From: Cyclobacterium marinum DSM 745
Lineage (GTDB): Bacteria > Bacteroidota > Bacteroidia > Cytophagales > Cyclobacteriaceae
Length of the DNA stretch: 64,000 nucleotides
Assembly (NCBI RefSeq): GCF_000222485.1
Contig: NC_015914.1
Span: forward strand, 2,986,501-3,050,500
Reading direction: 5' to 3'
Shown here: piece after piece, positions 34,566 to 46,942 of the stretch
Layout: every line of letters starts with the position of its first letter
Position numbering within the stretch: position 1 is the first letter of the stretch
Notes under the pieces: generated by a model
Seen by the model: the letters and a program-made list of their open reading frames with translations, nothing else
What the model was told of the DNA's origin: nothing
Database searches by the model: none
Program-made: the position numbers and the translations under genes

Positions 34566-37500
34566 TTGGCTATCCAGAATCAAACCGGAAGGAAAAGTTT
34601 CTCATCCATTAAGGTAGTCAAAGACTATCCGGATTTCTTAGATATTCAACTGCAATCTTTTAAAGATTTCTTTCAGTTGGATACTCCTGCAGAGAAAAGA
34701 AGGCAGGATGGTCTTTTCAAGGTTTTTTCAGAAAATTTTCCCATCAGTGACTCCAGGGAAAATTTCACCCTTGAATTTATCGACTATACCGTAGATCCTC
34801 CAAAATACAATGTCTCACAAAGTATTGACCGTGGTCTTACTTATTCTGTCCCCTTAAAAGCAAAATTAAGATTGCTTTGCTCAGATGAGGACAATGAAGA
34901 CTTTGAAACCATTGAACAAGAAGTATTCCTAGGAAATCTTCCTTATATGACGGAAAAAGGCTCCTTTGTAATCAATGGTGCCGAAAGGGTAATTGTTTCA
35001 CAATTGCACCGTTCACCCGGTGTATTCTTTGCACAAAGTAAGCATACAAATGGTACTAAATTATATTCTGCCAGAATTATACCTTTTAAAGGTTCTTGGA
35101 TAGAATTTGCTACCGATATCAATAATGTGATGTATGCTTATATCGACAGGAAAAAGAAATTTCCTGTTACCACCCTTTTGAGGGCGATTGGCTACGGATC
35201 TGATAAGCAAATACTCGATCTATTCGGCCTTTCCGAAGAAGTAGAATCCAATAAATCCAATTTAAAAAAGATCATCGGAAGAAAGCTGGCTGCCAGGGTG
35301 CTTCGTACCTGGGTAGAAGACTTTGTAGATGAAGATACTGGTGAGGTAGTTTCTATTGATAGAAACGAAGTTTTATTGGAAAGAGATAGCATTTTAACTG
35401 ATGAGGACATTGAGTTAATCCAAGAGTCAGGTGCTAAAAGTGTTATCCTTCACAGAGAAGATGTCAATATAGCTGACTATTCTATAATATATAATACCCT
35501 TCAAAAAGATAATTCTAACTCTGAAAAAGAAGCAGTAGAGGTTATCTATAGGCAGCTTAGGAATACTGAAGCTCCGGATGAAGCAACAGCCAGAGAAGTA
35601 ATTCATGGTTTGTTTTTCTCTGATAAGCGGTATGACTTAGGAGAAGTAGGAAGGTATAGAATCAACAAAAAATTAGGATTAGAAATTGATGCTGAGAAGA
35701 TTGTTCTTACCACTCAGGATATCATTTCAATCGTAAAATACCTTATTGGTTTAATTAACTCTAAGGCAGTAGTTGATGATATAGATCACTTGAGTAATAG
35801 AAGAGTTAGGACGGTTGGAGAACAACTTTATAGCCAGTTCGGGGTAGGTTTGGCAAGAATGGCCAGAACCATCCGTGAGCGTATGAATGTAAGGGACAAT
35901 GAAGATTTCAAACCTGTTGACCTTATCAACGCCAGAACCCTTTCTTCAGTTATTAACTCCTTCTTTGGTACCAACCAGCTAAGTCAATTTATGGATCAAA
36001 CCAACCCATTGGCTGAGTTGACACATAAAAGAAGACTTTCAGCTTTAGGACCAGGTGGATTATCTAGGGAACGTGCAGGATTTGAGGTTCGTGATGTTCA
36101 TTACACACACTACGGACGTCTTTGTACCATTGAAACGCCTGAGGGACCAAATATTGGTTTGATCTCCTCTCTTTGTGTGCATGCCAAAGTCAATGGCATG
36201 GGATTTTTGGAGACGCCATACCGAAAAGTTAACGAAGGTAGGGTAAGTATGAAATCCGAAGATGTCGTATTCCTTACGGCCGAAGAGGAGGATGACAATA
36301 ATATAGCACAAGCAAATGCACCACTTGATGACAATGGTGTGTTTATTAACGATAAAGTAAAAGCCCGTTTTGAAGGTGATTTCCCGGTTTTAGAACCAAA
36401 GGAAATATCCTATATGGATGTAGCACCTAATCAAATTGTGTCAGTTGCCGCTTCTTTGATTCCATTCTTGGAACATGATGATGCAAACCGTGCACTAATG
36501 GGATCTAACATGCAGCGTCAAGCCGTTCCTTTATTAAAGGCTGAAGCCCCAATTGTGGGTACCGGTCTAGAGGGAAAAGCAGCCATTGATTCGAGATCAC
36601 TTATTTTGGCAGAGGCCGATGGTGTGATTGACTATGTTGACGCAGAGAAAATCACTGTAAAGTATGAATTATCCGATGATGAATTGTTGGTTAACTTCAG
36701 TGATGAGTACAAAAGCTATGATCTGATTAAATTCAGAAGAACCAACCAAGATACCACCATTAACCTTACCCCAATTGTCTTGCAAGGACAAAAAGTGGTT
36801 AAAGGACAAGTATTGGTAGAAGGTTATTCTACCAATGATGGTGAACTTGCGCTTGGTAAAAACTTACTTGTGGCTTATATGCCATGGCAGGGTTATAACT
36901 TTGAGGATGCCATTGTAATATCCGAAAGGGTAGTGAGAGAAGATGTATTTACATCTATTCACATTGAGGAATTCCAACTTGAAGTTAGAGATACCAAACG
37001 AGGAGAGGAAGAACTTACCTCTGAGATACCAAACGTATCTGAAGATGCTGTAAAAAATCTTGATGAAAATGGTATCATTAGGGTAGGTTCAGAACTTAAA
37101 GAAGGAGATATCATTATTGGTAAGATTACACCAAAAGGTGAAACCGATCCAACTCCGGAAGAAAAATTACTTCGTGCCATTTTTGGAGACAAAGCCGGAG
37201 ATGTTAAAGATGCATCTTTGAAAGCTTCTCCTTCCTTAAATGGAGTGGTTATCAATACCAAATTGTTTTCAAGGCCTAAGAAAGACAAAGACCTTCGTGC
37301 AAAAGCTAAAGCTGATGTTGAAAAACTGAAGCAGCAGTACACCAAAGACTTGTTAGCCGTAAGGTCAAGAATGATCCAAAAATTGGTTACCATCCTTGAA
37401 GGCAAAGTGTCTAAAGGTGTTAAGCATAAATTTGGTGATGAGATCATTAGTAAAGGTGTTAAATTCAATTATCAAAACATTGAAAACAACCTTTTCCCTG

Positions 37501-38441
37501 CTAAAAATCCATATAGAGACGAAAGTAACTATAATGTACCTGAGGAAGTAAATCTGATTTCAGACATTATTTTGGATGATTGGACTGATGATGAGCACGC
37601 CAATTATTTGGTTCAACAATTGGTTAAAAACTATACCAATACCAGAAATGAAATTTCCGGTGTATTCAAAAGAGATAAGTTCACTTTAGAAGTAGGTGAC
37701 GAATTGCCTGCAGGTATTGTTCAAATGGCCAAAGTTTATGTTGCCAAGAAGCGAAAGCTTAAAGTTGGTGATAAGATGGCAGGTAGACACGGTAACAAGG
37801 GTATTGTTGCTAGGATAGTAAGGGATGAAGACATGCCTTTCCTAGAGGACGGATCTCCTATGGACATCGTACTAAACCCTCTTGGTGTACCATCTAGGAT
37901 GAATATTGGTCAAATCTATGAAACTGTTCTAGCATGGGCAGGTAGAATCTTAGGTAAGAAATACGCAACGCCTATATTTGATGGTGCTTCTACCGAACAA
38001 GTAGCTGAAGAACTTGGAAAAGCAGGCCTTCCTTCTTTTGGTAGAACGTATTTGTATGATGGACTAACCGGTCAGAAATTTGACCAACCTGTTACGGTAG
38101 GTATATCTTATATGCTTAAACTGGGTCACCTAGTAGATGATAAGATGCACGCCAGGTCAATCGGGCCATACTCACTAATTACACAACAACCTTTGGGTGG
38201 TAAAGCTCAGTTTGGTGGACAGCGTTTTGGAGAGATGGAAGTTTGGGCATTGGAAGCATTTGGTGCTTCTCATGTACTTAGAGAAATTTTGACAGTTAAG
38301 TCTGATGATGTTATAGGAAGAGCCAAGGCGTACGAATCCATTGTAAAAGGTGAGAACTTGCCAAAAGCTAACATTCCGGAGTCCTTTAACGTACTTGTAC
38401 ATGAGCTTAGAGGCCTTGCATTGGAAATTACGCTTGACTAA
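34566..38441 (+). CDS. rpoB: RNA polymerase beta subunit (TTG start)
   Basis: 1291 residues. Catalytic-core subunit. The rifampicin-contact region is intact and wild-type looking ([26 protein letters not shown]). Later [12 protein letters not shown] and the C-terminal [19 protein letters not shown] that joins rpoC are normal. The start is TTG at 34566-34568: the product then begins [12 protein letters not shown] and no ATG in frame precedes it before upstream stops. Upstream hairpins and the TTG start could both temper expression relative to rplL. Confidence 0.98.
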   Translation: MAIQNQTGRKSFSSIKVVKDYPDFLDIQLQSFKDFFQLDTPAEKRRQDGLFKVFSENFPISDSRENFTLEFIDYTVDPPKYNVSQSIDRGLTYSVPLKAKLRLLCSDEDNEDFETIEQEVFLGNLPYMTEKGSFVINGAERVIVSQLHRSPGVFFAQSKHTNGTKLYSARIIPFKGSWIEFATDINNVMYAYIDRKKKFPVTTLLRAIGYGSDKQILDLFGLSEEVESNKSNLKKIIGRKLAARVLRTWVEDFVDEDTGEVVSIDRNEVLLERDSILTDEDIELIQESGAKSVILHREDVNIADYSIIYNTLQKDNSNSEKEAVEVIYRQLRNTEAPDEATAREVIHGLFFSDKRYDLGEVGRYRINKKLGLEIDAEKIVLTTQDIISIVKYLIGLINSKAVVDDIDHLSNRRVRTVGEQLYSQFGVGLARMARTIRERMNVRDNEDFKPVDLINARTLSSVINSFFGTNQLSQFMDQTNPLAELTHKRRLSALGPGGLSRERAGFEVRDVHYTHYGRLCTIETPEGPNIGLISSLCVHAKVNGMGFLETPYRKVNEGRVSMKSEDVVFLTAEEEDDNNIAQANAPLDDNGVFINDKVKARFEGDFPVLEPKEISYMDVAPNQIVSVAASLIPFLEHDDANRALMGSNMQRQAVPLLKAEAPIVGTGLEGKAAIDSRSLILAEADGVIDYVDAEKITVKYELSDDELLVNFSDEYKSYDLIKFRRTNQDTTINLTPIVLQGQKVVKGQVLVEGYSTNDGELALGKNLLVAYMPWQGYNFEDAIVISERVVREDVFTSIHIEEFQLEVRDTKRGEEELTSEIPNVSEDAVKNLDENGIIRVGSELKEGDIIIGKITPKGETDPTPEEKLLRAIFGDKAGDVKDASLKASPSLNGVVINTKLFSRPKKDKDLRAKAKADVEKLKQQYTKDLLAVRSRMIQKLVTILEGKVSKGVKHKFGDEIISKGVKFNYQNIENNLFPAKNPYRDESNYNVPEEVNLISDIILDDWTDDEHANYLVQQLVKNYTNTRNEISGVFKRDKFTLEVGDELPAGIVQMAKVYVAKKRKLKVGDKMAGRHGNKGIVARIVRDEDMPFLEDGSPMDIVLNPLGVPSRMNIGQIYETVLAWAGRILGKKYATPIFDGASTEQVAEELGKAGLPSFGRTYLYDGLTGQKFDQPVTVGISYMLKLGHLVDDKMHARSIGPYSLITQQPLGGKAQFGGQRFGEMEVWALEAFGASHVLREILTVKSDDVIGRAKAYESIVKGENLPKANIPESFNVLVHELRGLALEITLD

Positions 38442-38489
38442 CTTAGAAACCATTAGGCCTTAAAAGGCCTTCAATTACACATAAAAACT

Positions 38490-41400
38490 ATGGCGTTCAG
38501 AAAAAATAAAAAACTAAACAACGACTTTTCCAGAGTCACCATTAGTTTGGCTTCACCTGAGTCCATCTTGGACAGTTCGCATGGTGAGGTTACACAACCT
38601 GAAACGATCAATTACAGAACCTATAAGCCTGAAATGGGTGGATTGTTTTGTGAGCGAATTTTCGGGCCGGTAAAAGACTGGGAATGTCATTGTGGGAAAT
38701 ACAAGCGCATTAGGTATAAAGGAATTATCTGCGATCGATGTGGAGTAGAAGTTACCGAAAAGAAGGTACGTAGGGAGCGCATGGGCCATATAGAATTGGT
38801 TGTTCCTGTTGCCCACATATGGTACTTCAAGTCCCTTCCCAATAAGATTGGTTACCTATTGGGATTGCCTACAAAAAAACTGGATCAAATCGTTTATTAT
38901 GAAAGGTATGTAGTAATCAACGCCGGTATTAAAGCCGATGATGGATTACAATACTTGGATTTCCTTACTGAGGATGAATACCTCGACATCATGGACAAGC
39001 TTCCTAAGGAAAACCAAATGATGGATGATGAAGATCCAAATAAATTTATTGCCAAAATGGGGGCTGAAGCCCTAGAGATGTTGTTGGCAAGACTAGATTT
39101 GGATGACCTATCTTACAGCCTAAGACACCAAGCCGCTACAGATACTTCTCAGCAAAGAAAAGCTGAAGCATTGAAGCGATTGAAAGTAGTTGAAGCATTT
39201 AGAGATGCCAGGACAAGAATAGAGAACAGGCCAGAGTGGATGATTGTGCGCATGGTGCCGGTTATTCCACCTGAACTACGTCCTTTGGTACCACTTGATG
39301 GAGGTAGGTTTGCTACATCTGATTTGAATGACCTTTACAGAAGGGTTATTATTAGAAATAACAGGCTTAAGCGACTGATTGATATCAAAGCTCCGGAAGT
39401 AATTCTTAGGAATGAAAAAAGAATGCTTCAAGAAGCTGTAGACTCCTTGTTTGATAATTCAAGGAAAGTCAATGCCGTAAGGTCTGACGGGAACAGGGCT
39501 TTGAAATCCCTTTCAGATATGTTGAAAGGTAAACAAGGTAGGTTCCGTCAAAACCTTTTAGGAAAAAGGGTTGATTATTCCGGACGTTCTGTGATTGTGG
39601 TTGGGCCTGAGCTTAAACTGCATGAATGTGGATTGCCGAAAAATATGGCTGCCGAACTTTTCAAGCCATTTATTATCAGAAAACTGATTGAAAGAGGTAT
39701 TGTAAAAACGGTAAAATCGGCTAAGAAAATAGTAGACAGGAAGGATCCTGTCGTTTGGGATATTTTGGAAAATGTGCTTAAAGGCCATCCAGTATTGCTA
39801 AACCGTGCCCCAACTTTGCACAGGTTAGGTATTCAGGCTTTCCAACCTAAATTGATTGAAGGTAAAGCGATTCAACTGCATCCACTGGTATGTACTGCCT
39901 TTAATGCGGATTTTGATGGTGATCAAATGGCTGTTCACGTGCCTTTGGGGCATGAAGCCATTCTGGAAGCCTCTACTTTAATGCTTTCCTCGCATAACAT
40001 CCTTAACCCGGCCAATGGTGCACCAATTACCGTACCTTCTCAGGATATGGTATTGGGACTATACTACGTGACCAAAGGAATGAGGTCAACTGAGGAAAAC
40101 AAAGTAGAAGGAGAAGGCATGACCTTTTATGGTCTGGAGGAAGTTTTGATTGCCCTAAATGAGCAAGCCATTTCTAAACATGCATACATTAAATGTAAAG
40201 TTAAGGTTAGAAAAGAAGATGGTTCACTTGTTGAAGAGTTAATCGAGACCGTAGCCGGTCGACTTATTTTCAACCAATTTGTTCCGGAGGAAGTAGGTTT
40301 CGTTAATGAATTATTGACCAAGAAAAAACTTCAACAAATCATTGCTGAAGTGGTTAAAATTTGTGGAATTGCTCGTTCAGCGCAATTCTTGGATGATATC
40401 AAACACCTAGGTTTCCAGACGGCCTTCAAAGGAGGACTTTCAATGGGACTTGATGATGTGATTATTCCTGATGAAAAAGATCCATTGATATCTAAAGCTA
40501 CTACAGAGGTAGATCAGGTTTGGAACAACTACTTGATGGGATTGATCACTGATAATGAGCGATACAATCAGGTAATTGATATTTGGACAAGAACGAACTC
40601 TAATCTGACAAATATTCTAATGCGTCAGATGGAAGAGGATAACCAAGGTTTCAACGCCATTTACATGATGATGCACTCAGGAGCTCGTGGTTCCAGAGAG
40701 CAAATCAGGCAGCTTGGTGGGATGCGTGGGCTAATGGCCAAACCGCAGAAAAACCTTCAAGGCTCAGTTGGTGAAATTATTGAAAACCCGATTCTTTCTA
40801 ACTTTAAGGAAGGATTGGATGTATTGGAATACTTTATCTCCACCCACGGTGCTCGTAAAGGTCTTGCTGATACAGCTCTTAAAACTGCAGATGCCGGTTA
40901 CCTAACAAGGAGGCTGGTAGATGTAGCTCAGGATATGATCGTATCTGAAGAAGATTGTGGTACTTTGAGGGGACTTGTGGTACAAGCCTTGAAAGACAAC
41001 GATGAGATTGTTGAGCCATTATCTGAGCGTATTGTTGGTAGGATAGCCGTTCACGATGTAATTGATCCTTTGACAGATGAGATGATCATTGAGTCAGGTG
41101 AAGAAATTACAGATGATATAGCCAAGAAAGTTGATGAGTCTGCAGTAGAGGAAGTAGAAATACGCTCTGTATTGACTTGTGAGACCAGAAGAGGGGTATG
41201 CTGTAAATGTTATGGCCGTAACCTTACCACAGGAAATATTGTTCAAGTAGGTGAATCAGTTGGTGTGATTGCCGCTCAGTCTATCGGTGAGCCGGGTACC
41301 CAGTTGACCCTAAGAACCTTCCACGTTGGTGGTACGGCTTCCAATATTTCAGTAGAAGCCAACATCAATTCTAAGTTTGATGGTATTGTAGAGTTCGAAG

Positions 41401-42800
41401 AAGAGCTAAGATGGATCAAAACTACCAACAAAGATGGAGATGATGTATCCATTGTAATGGGTAGATCCGGAGAAATCAAGATCAATGATGTGAAGTCCGG
41501 AAAAACTTTGGTTTCAAATCACGTTCCTTATGGAGCCATTCTGAATGTTAAAGATGGTCAGAAGATTGCTAAAGGAGATTCATTATGTACTTGGGATCCA
41601 TACAACGCTGTGATTCTTTCTGAGTTTGACGGTAAGGTAGATTTTGAGGCGATCCTTGAAGGCATTACTTATAAAGAGGTAGCTGATGATCAAACAGGCT
41701 ATAGAGAAAAAGTAATTATCGATACGAAGGACAAAACGAAAAACCCTGCTGTAGTTGTAGAGCATGGTGATGAGTCCAAGTCTTATAACATTCCGGTGGG
41801 AGCTCACCTTTCAGTAGAAAAAGGCGAAGATGTGAAAGCAGGACAAATTCTTGTGAAGATTCCTAGATCTGTTGGTAAAACAAGAGATATTACCGGTGGT
41901 CTACCTAGAGTTACCGAGCTTTTTGAAGCTAGAAACCCTTCCAATCCGGCTGTAGTGTCTGAGATTGATGGTGTTGTACAATACGGAGGTATCAAAAGAG
42001 GTAACCGTGAAATCTTTATTGAATCCAAAGATGGAGTTAAGAAAAGATACATGGTATCCCTTTCTAAACATATCTTGGTTCAAGAGAATGACTTTATCAG
42101 AGCAGGTGAGCCACTTTCAGATGGAGCCATCACTCCAAATGATATATTGTCAATCAAAGGACCAACTGCGGTGCAGGAATATTTGGTAAATGAGATCCAA
42201 GAGGTATATCGTTTACAAGGTGTGAAGATCAATGACAAGCACATTGAAGTGATTGTAAGCCAAATGATGCAAAAAGTAGAAATACTGGATGCCGGTGATA
42301 CAGGATTCCTTCAAAATCAGATTGTAGACAAATGGGCTTTCCGTGAGGAAAACGACATGATTCTTGACAAGAAGGTTGTGGTTGAAATTGGAGATTCCAA
42401 TACTTTGAAGCCGGGAATGATTATCAATGCAAGAAGATTGCGAGATGAGAATTCAAGTCTGAAGAGAAAGGACCTTAAATTGGTACAAGTTAGGGATGCA
42501 CAAACAGCAGTTTCCCGACCAACCTTGCAAGGGATTACCGCATCATCTTTGGGTACAGAAAGCTTTATTTCTGCTGCTTCTTTCCAGGAAACCACTAAAG
42601 TACTTAGTGAGGCTGCGATCAGAGGTAAGCGAGATGAGTTGCTTGGACTTAAAGAGAATGTGATTGTTGGTCACCTTATACCTGCAGGAACAGGACAGCG
42701 AAAATTCAATAATTTGATTGTAGGATCAAAAGAAGAATATGAGGTGTTGACTGCAGAGAAAGAGGCGGGAAGCAAGAAAGTTCGCGAGGCAATTAAATAA
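38490..42800 (+). CDS. rpoC: RNA polymerase beta' subunit
   Basis: 1436 residues. N-terminal zinc site [20 protein letters not shown], the active-site [12 protein letters not shown] that holds the catalytic magnesium, the bridge-helix/trigger-loop region ([13 protein letters not shown]) and a second Cys cluster [11 protein letters not shown] are all seen. Starts 48 bases after rpoB and ends at a strong terminator. Confidence 0.99.
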   Translation: MAFRKNKKLNNDFSRVTISLASPESILDSSHGEVTQPETINYRTYKPEMGGLFCERIFGPVKDWECHCGKYKRIRYKGIICDRCGVEVTEKKVRRERMGHIELVVPVAHIWYFKSLPNKIGYLLGLPTKKLDQIVYYERYVVINAGIKADDGLQYLDFLTEDEYLDIMDKLPKENQMMDDEDPNKFIAKMGAEALEMLLARLDLDDLSYSLRHQAATDTSQQRKAEALKRLKVVEAFRDARTRIENRPEWMIVRMVPVIPPELRPLVPLDGGRFATSDLNDLYRRVIIRNNRLKRLIDIKAPEVILRNEKRMLQEAVDSLFDNSRKVNAVRSDGNRALKSLSDMLKGKQGRFRQNLLGKRVDYSGRSVIVVGPELKLHECGLPKNMAAELFKPFIIRKLIERGIVKTVKSAKKIVDRKDPVVWDILENVLKGHPVLLNRAPTLHRLGIQAFQPKLIEGKAIQLHPLVCTAFNADFDGDQMAVHVPLGHEAILEASTLMLSSHNILNPANGAPITVPSQDMVLGLYYVTKGMRSTEENKVEGEGMTFYGLEEVLIALNEQAISKHAYIKCKVKVRKEDGSLVEELIETVAGRLIFNQFVPEEVGFVNELLTKKKLQQIIAEVVKICGIARSAQFLDDIKHLGFQTAFKGGLSMGLDDVIIPDEKDPLISKATTEVDQVWNNYLMGLITDNERYNQVIDIWTRTNSNLTNILMRQMEEDNQGFNAIYMMMHSGARGSREQIRQLGGMRGLMAKPQKNLQGSVGEIIENPILSNFKEGLDVLEYFISTHGARKGLADTALKTADAGYLTRRLVDVAQDMIVSEEDCGTLRGLVVQALKDNDEIVEPLSERIVGRIAVHDVIDPLTDEMIIESGEEITDDIAKKVDESAVEEVEIRSVLTCETRRGVCCKCYGRNLTTGNIVQVGESVGVIAAQSIGEPGTQLTLRTFHVGGTASNISVEANINSKFDGIVEFEEELRWIKTTNKDGDDVSIVMGRSGEIKINDVKSGKTLVSNHVPYGAILNVKDGQKIAKGDSLCTWDPYNAVILSEFDGKVDFEAILEGITYKEVADDQTGYREKVIIDTKDKTKNPAVVVEHGDESKSYNIPVGAHLSVEKGEDVKAGQILVKIPRSVGKTRDITGGLPRVTELFEARNPSNPAVVSEIDGVVQYGGIKRGNREIFIESKDGVKKRYMVSLSKHILVQENDFIRAGEPLSDGAITPNDILSIKGPTAVQEYLVNEIQEVYRLQGVKINDKHIEVIVSQMMQKVEILDAGDTGFLQNQIVDKWAFREENDMILDKKVVVEIGDSNTLKPGMIINARRLRDENSSLKRKDLKLVQVRDAQTAVSRPTLQGITASSLGTESFISAASFQETTKVLSEAAIRGKRDELLGLKENVIVGHLIPAGTGQRKFNNLIVGSKEEYEVLTAEKEAGSKKVREAIK

Positions 42801-42819
42801 AAAATAATTCCTAAATACA

Positions 42820-42851
42820 AAAGGTCTGCTTTTTGGAGCAGACCTTTTTTT
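42820..42851 (+). terminator. Intrinsic terminator after rpoC
   Basis: An 11-bp perfect stem AAAGGTCTGCT (42820-42830) / AGCAGACCTTT (42837-42847), loop TTTTGG, followed by a T-run. Only about 20 bases separate it from the DUF3467 ATG, so that gene is read through it or from an unseen promoter. Confidence 0.85.
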
Positions 42852-42870
42852 ATCTTATTTGACATTCGCT

Positions 42871-43200
42871 ATGGAAGATGATAAAAAAACAGAGCAGCAG
42901 CAAAAGCAGCAAATCAATATAGAGCTTACTGATGAGATTGCTGAAGGTATTTATTCTAATTTGGCAATGATAGCCCATTCGAACTCTGAGTTTGTGGTGG
43001 ATTTTATTCGTTTGATGCCGGGAATACCTAAGGCAAAGGTGAAATCAAGGATTATTATGACTCCTGACCATGCTTTACGTCTATTACAGGCGCTTAAAGA
43101 CAATATTGAAAAGTATGAAAAGGCCTTTGGGAAAATTGAAGGAGGAAAAGATGCTCCTCATTTTCCGATGAACTTTGGAGGAACTTTGGGAGAAGCATAA
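42871..43200 (+). CDS. DUF3467 family protein
   Basis: 109 residues from the ATG at 42871; an in-frame TTG at 42859 would overlap nothing useful and is less likely. The core INIELTDEIAEGIYSNLAMI and HSNSEFVVDFIRLMPGIPKA is the DUF3467 signature, a small beta/helix family common in Bacteroidota and usually near rpoC or rpsL. No signal peptide. The Gln/Lys-rich N-terminus looks disordered. Function unknown; the place between polymerase and ribosome genes suggests a link to gene expression. Confidence 0.85.
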   Translation: MEDDKKTEQQQKQQINIELTDEIAEGIYSNLAMIAHSNSEFVVDFIRLMPGIPKAKVKSRIIMTPDHALRLLQALKDNIEKYEKAFGKIEGGKDAPHFPMNFGGTLGEA

Positions 43201-43271
43201 GAAAAAGTTTTCATAAATCAATAAATCTAGGAGATAGTTGATTTGAGTCATAGAAATTATAACTCCTTAAT

Positions 43272-43302
43272 TTTGTTTGTTTTATTGATTTGGTTACCTT
43301 TG
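43272..43302 (+). promoter_or_regulatory. Promoter of rpsL-rpsG-fusA-rpsJ
   Basis: TTTG (43272-43275), a 19-base spacer and TACCTTTG (43295-43302) are an exact consensus pair. Predicted start near 43309, leaving a leader of about 42 bases before rpsL. Confidence 0.8.
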
Positions 43303-43350
43303 CAATCCAAATTTTATAAGTTTAAAGCAGATTAATTAATTTATCTATTA

Positions 43351-43734
43351 ATGCCTACTATACAACAGTTAGTTAGAAAAGGTAGAACCACTCTTGAGAG
43401 CACATCCAAGTCAAGGGCTTTGGATGCATGTCCTCAAAGGAGAGGTGTGTGTACCCGTGTGTACACTACTACACCAAAGAAGCCTAATTCTGCCATGAGA
43501 AAAGTGGCTAGGGTTAGATTGACCAATGGTAAAGAAGTCAACGCTTACATCCCAGGAGAAGGTCACAACCTTCAAGAGCACTCGATTGTGTTGATCCGTG
43601 GTGGAAGGGTGAAAGATTTACCTGGCGTTCGATACCACATTATTCGAGGAGCATTGGATACTGCAGGTGTAAAAGACCGTAAGCAGGGCCGCTCTAAATA
43701 TGGGGCTAAGCGACCAAAGGCCGCTAAAAAATAA
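43351..43734 (+). CDS. rpsL: 30S ribosomal protein S12
   Basis: 127 residues. Decoding-centre protein. The [13 protein letters not shown] and [13 protein letters not shown] segments keep the lysines whose change gives streptomycin resistance elsewhere, so this is the sensitive-type sequence. First gene of the str unit. Confidence 0.99.
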   Translation: MPTIQQLVRKGRTTLESTSKSRALDACPQRRGVCTRVYTTTPKKPNSAMRKVARVRLTNGKEVNAYIPGEGHNLQEHSIVLIRGGRVKDLPGVRYHIIRGALDTAGVKDRKQGRSKYGAKRPKAAKK

Positions 43735-43756
43735 CATAATTTAATAACAGAATAAA

Positions 43757-44224
43757 ATGAGAAAAGCGAAACCAAAAAAGAGGTATATTCTTCCTGACCC
43801 CAAATTCAATGACACTTTGGTCACCAGGTTTGTCAATTGTCTAATGGTGGATGGTAAGAAAAGTATTGCTTACAGAATTTTTTACGATGCCATAGGCAAA
43901 GTAGAAGAGAAGGTAGGTGAGAATGGTCTTGAGGTTTGGAAAAAAGCGCTTAACAATATTACTCCTGCTGTAGAGGTAAAGAGTCGTAGGGTTGGGGGTG
44001 CAACTTTCCAGGTACCTTTGGAAGTAAGGCCTGATCGGAAAATTTCCTTAGGTATAAAGTGGATGATCACTTTTGCTAGAAAAAGAGGTGAAAAAACCAT
44101 GATGGATCGATTGGCTGGAGAGATCATCTCGGCTTCTAAGGGAGAAGGAGCAGCTGTAAAGAAAAAAGACGATACGCATAGAATGGCGGAAGCCAATAAA
44201 GCATTCTCGCATTTTAGATTTTAA
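43757..44224 (+). CDS. rpsG: 30S ribosomal protein S7
   Basis: 155 residues. Nucleates the 30S head by binding the 16S rRNA 3' domain. [20 protein letters not shown] and the C-terminal [15 protein letters not shown] are typical. Six bases before fusA. Confidence 0.98.
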   Translation: MRKAKPKKRYILPDPKFNDTLVTRFVNCLMVDGKKSIAYRIFYDAIGKVEEKVGENGLEVWKKALNNITPAVEVKSRRVGGATFQVPLEVRPDRKISLGIKWMITFARKRGEKTMMDRLAGEIISASKGEGAAVKKKDDTHRMAEANKAFSHFRF

Positions 44225-44230
44225 TAGGCA

Positions 44231-46378
44231 ATGGCTAAGAAAGACTTAAAATATTTAAGAAATATAGGTATAATGGCTCACATTGACGCCGGAAAAACAA
44301 CTACTTCCGAGCGTATTTTGTATTATACTGGTTTGTCTCACAAAATTGGTGAAGTACACGATGGAGCCGCTACTATGGACTGGATGGAGCAAGAGCAGGA
44401 AAGGGGTATTACCATTACTTCTGCTGCCACAACCACTACGTGGAAATATCCAACCCTTCAGGGCCAGGCTTTACCTAACACCAAGGACTATCAGGTCAAT
44501 TTGATCGATACTCCCGGTCACGTGGATTTTACCGTAGAGGTAGAAAGATCCCTTCGTGTTTTGGATGGTGCTGTAGCTTTGTTCTGTGCAGTGTCAGGTG
44601 TAGAACCTCAGTCCGAAACAGTTTGGAGACAAGCTGACAAATACCACGTTCCAAGAATCTGCTTTGTAAACAAAATGGATCGTGCGGGAGCTGATTTTTT
44701 TAATGCCGTAATTGAAATTAAAGATAAATTGGGTGCTAAACCTGTTCCTCTTCAAATTCCTATTGGAGCTGAAGATTCGTTCAAGGGTGTAGTTGATCTT
44801 ATTACCAATCAGGCCATCGTATGGAATGAAGAAGATCAAGGAATGACTTACAAGGTCATTGATATTCCTGAAGATCTTAAAGAGACTGTTTCTGAATACA
44901 GACAAAGTCTGATCGAGCAGGTAGCTTCTTATGATGATGAATTGATGGAGAAATTCTTTGAGGATGAAGATTCCATCACCAAAGAAGAAATGATGGAGGC
45001 CATTAGAAAGGCCGTTATCAATATGGATTTCTCTCCTGTTCTTTGTGGTTCTGCCTTTAAAAATAAAGGAGTTCAGGCCCTATTGGACGCTGTGATGGCT
45101 TATTTGCCTTCACCATTGGATTTACCTCCTGTAAAAGGAACAAATCCTGATACTGAAGAGGCTGTTTTAAGACACCCGGACAGTGATGAACCTTTTGCTG
45201 CTTTAGCATTTAAAATTGCTACTGATCCATTTGTGGGTCGTTTGGCTTTTATGCGAGTATATTCAGGTAAATTGGATTCAGGTTCTTACGTTTACAACTC
45301 AAGAACAGGTAAAAAAGAAAGAATATCAAGATTGCTACAAATGCACTCTAACAAGCAAAACCCAATTGATAAGGTTGAAGCTGGAGACATTTGTGCCGGT
45401 GTTGGTTTTAAAGATATTAAAACAGGAGATACACTTTGCGATGAGAAGAGCAAAGTTATTCTAGAGGAAATGACTTTCCCTGAGCCTGTTATTGGTTATG
45501 CAATTGAGCCTAAAACACAAGCAGATGTTGATAAATTAGGTATGGCGATAGCCAAGCTTGTTGAGGAAGATCCTACTCTACATGTAAATACTGACCATGA
45601 AACAGGTCAGGTTATTCTGAGAGGTATGGGAGAACTTCACCTTGAAATTATCATTGACAGACTTAAGCGTGAGTTTAAAGTTGAGATCAACCAAGGTGCT
45701 CCTCAGGTGGCTTACAAAGAAGCTCTTTTTGCAAGTGTTGAACACAAAGAAGTGTACAAGAAGCAGACGGGTGGTAAAGGTAAATTTGCAGACATTGTGT
45801 TTGAACTCGGACCAAAAGAAGCAGATGAAGAAACCGGAGAGATCAAGCCTGGATTGGATTTTGTGAATGGTATCGTTGGGGGGGTAATTCCTAGAGAATT
45901 TATTCCTTCTATTCAGAAGGGCTTTGCGGAGTCTATGAAAAATGGACCATTGGCAGGATATCCTGTTGAAGCGATGAAAGTAAGGTTGTTTCATGGTTCT
46001 TTCCATGATGTGGATTCAGATGCAGTGTCATTTGAAATGGCAGCAAGATTAGGTTTCAAAGAAGCAGCCAAAAAATGTAAGCCTCAATTATTGGAGCCGA
46101 TCATGGCTGTAGAAGTAGTTACTCCTGAAGAGTATACAGGACCTGTTACAGGTGACTTAAACCGTAGAAGAGGTTTGATGAAAGGAATGGATACTAAGGG
46201 TGTTTCTTCTGTGATCAAGTCATCCGTTCCATTGTCAGAATTGTTTGGCTATGTAACAGATTTGAGAACCATTTCATCCGGTAGGGCATCTGCCTCACTT
46301 ACTTTCTCACATTATGACCCTGTTCCTAACAATATTGCCGAGGCTATTATTGCTAAAGTAAAAGGGGAGAAGGCTTAA
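44231..46378 (+). CDS. fusA: Elongation factor G
   Basis: 715 residues. Translocation GTPase. G1 AHIDAGKTT, switch [17 protein letters not shown]3 [10 protein letters not shown]4 [10 protein letters not shown], and domains II-V through [16 protein letters not shown]. It also works with RRF (frr, 24837-25397) in ribosome recycling. Flanked closely by rpsG and rpsJ in one unit. Confidence 0.98.
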   Translation: MAKKDLKYLRNIGIMAHIDAGKTTTSERILYYTGLSHKIGEVHDGAATMDWMEQEQERGITITSAATTTTWKYPTLQGQALPNTKDYQVNLIDTPGHVDFTVEVERSLRVLDGAVALFCAVSGVEPQSETVWRQADKYHVPRICFVNKMDRAGADFFNAVIEIKDKLGAKPVPLQIPIGAEDSFKGVVDLITNQAIVWNEEDQGMTYKVIDIPEDLKETVSEYRQSLIEQVASYDDELMEKFFEDEDSITKEEMMEAIRKAVINMDFSPVLCGSAFKNKGVQALLDAVMAYLPSPLDLPPVKGTNPDTEEAVLRHPDSDEPFAALAFKIATDPFVGRLAFMRVYSGKLDSGSYVYNSRTGKKERISRLLQMHSNKQNPIDKVEAGDICAGVGFKDIKTGDTLCDEKSKVILEEMTFPEPVIGYAIEPKTQADVDKLGMAIAKLVEEDPTLHVNTDHETGQVILRGMGELHLEIIIDRLKREFKVEINQGAPQVAYKEALFASVEHKEVYKKQTGGKGKFADIVFELGPKEADEETGEIKPGLDFVNGIVGGVIPREFIPSIQKGFAESMKNGPLAGYPVEAMKVRLFHGSFHDVDSDAVSFEMAARLGFKEAAKKCKPQLLEPIMAVEVVTPEEYTGPVTGDLNRRRGLMKGMDTKGVSSVIKSSVPLSELFGYVTDLRTISSGRASASLTFSHYDPVPNNIAEAIIAKVKGEKA

Positions 46379-46389
46379 AATAATCGAAC

Positions 46390-46695
46390 ATGAATCAAAA
46401 AATCAGAATAAAATTAAAGTCATACGATCATAGCCTGGTGGACAAGTCATCAGAGAAAATCGTGAAAGCTGTAAAATCTACAGGTGCAGTGGTTGTGGGT
46501 CCTATTCCACTTCCAACGAAAAAAGAAAAATTTACTGTTTTGAAATCTCCACACGTGAATAAAAAAGCGAGAGAGCAATTTCAGTTGTGTACTTATAAGA
46601 GATTAGTTGATATCTACTCTAATAGTTCTAAAACAGTAGACGCATTGATGAAAATCGAACTTCCAAGTGGAGTTGATGTAGAAATCAAGGTGTGA
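46390..46695 (+). CDS. rpsJ: 30S ribosomal protein S10
   Basis: 101 residues. 30S head protein and NusE partner in antitermination. [20 protein letters not shown] is the family core. It closes the str unit here: a terminator and new promoter part it from rplC, so the usual S10 operon head is transcribed with fusA instead. Confidence 0.98.
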   Translation: MNQKIRIKLKSYDHSLVDKSSEKIVKAVKSTGAVVVGPIPLPTKKEKFTVLKSPHVNKKAREQFQLCTYKRLVDIYSNSSKTVDALMKIELPSGVDVEIKV

Positions 46696-46715
46696 TCTAA
46701 CTGCTTCATACGAGT

Positions 46716-46751
46716 AAAAAACCTATACCGGAAACGGTATAGGTTTTTTTT
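46716..46751 (+). terminator. Strong terminator after rpsJ
   Basis: A 15-bp perfect stem (46716-46730 and 46735-46749) closed by a GAAA tetraloop, with A-run and T-run flanks. It should stop plus-strand transcription cleanly. Confidence 0.92.
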
Positions 46752-46848
46752 TGAACAAATTTTTTGTTTTAATTTTTCCTCGACTTGAAATTTTCAACTG
46801 TTCTCTCGGATTTACTAAGCTAATTGTTTGAAAATATTCATGTTGCAG

Positions 46849-46879
46849 TTTGTTACCTGAAATTAAATTGCTAACTTTG
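46849..46879 (+). promoter_or_regulatory. Promoter of the rplC (S10/spc) operon
   Basis: TTTG (46849-46852), a 19-base spacer and TAACTTTG (46872-46879): an exact consensus pair. The predicted start near 46886 leaves about 57 bases of leader before the rplC ATG. Confidence 0.82.
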
Positions 46880-46942
46880 CAATCCTTTAAAGGGGACAGG
46901 TGTGTATACACTTGTGAATCATTGTATATCATATATCCAAAG

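Noticed and set aside
46850..46942. 31-residue extension of L3 from an upstream TTG
   Set aside because: It overlaps the rplC promoter, so it cannot be in the message; L3 normally starts at [11 protein letters not shown].
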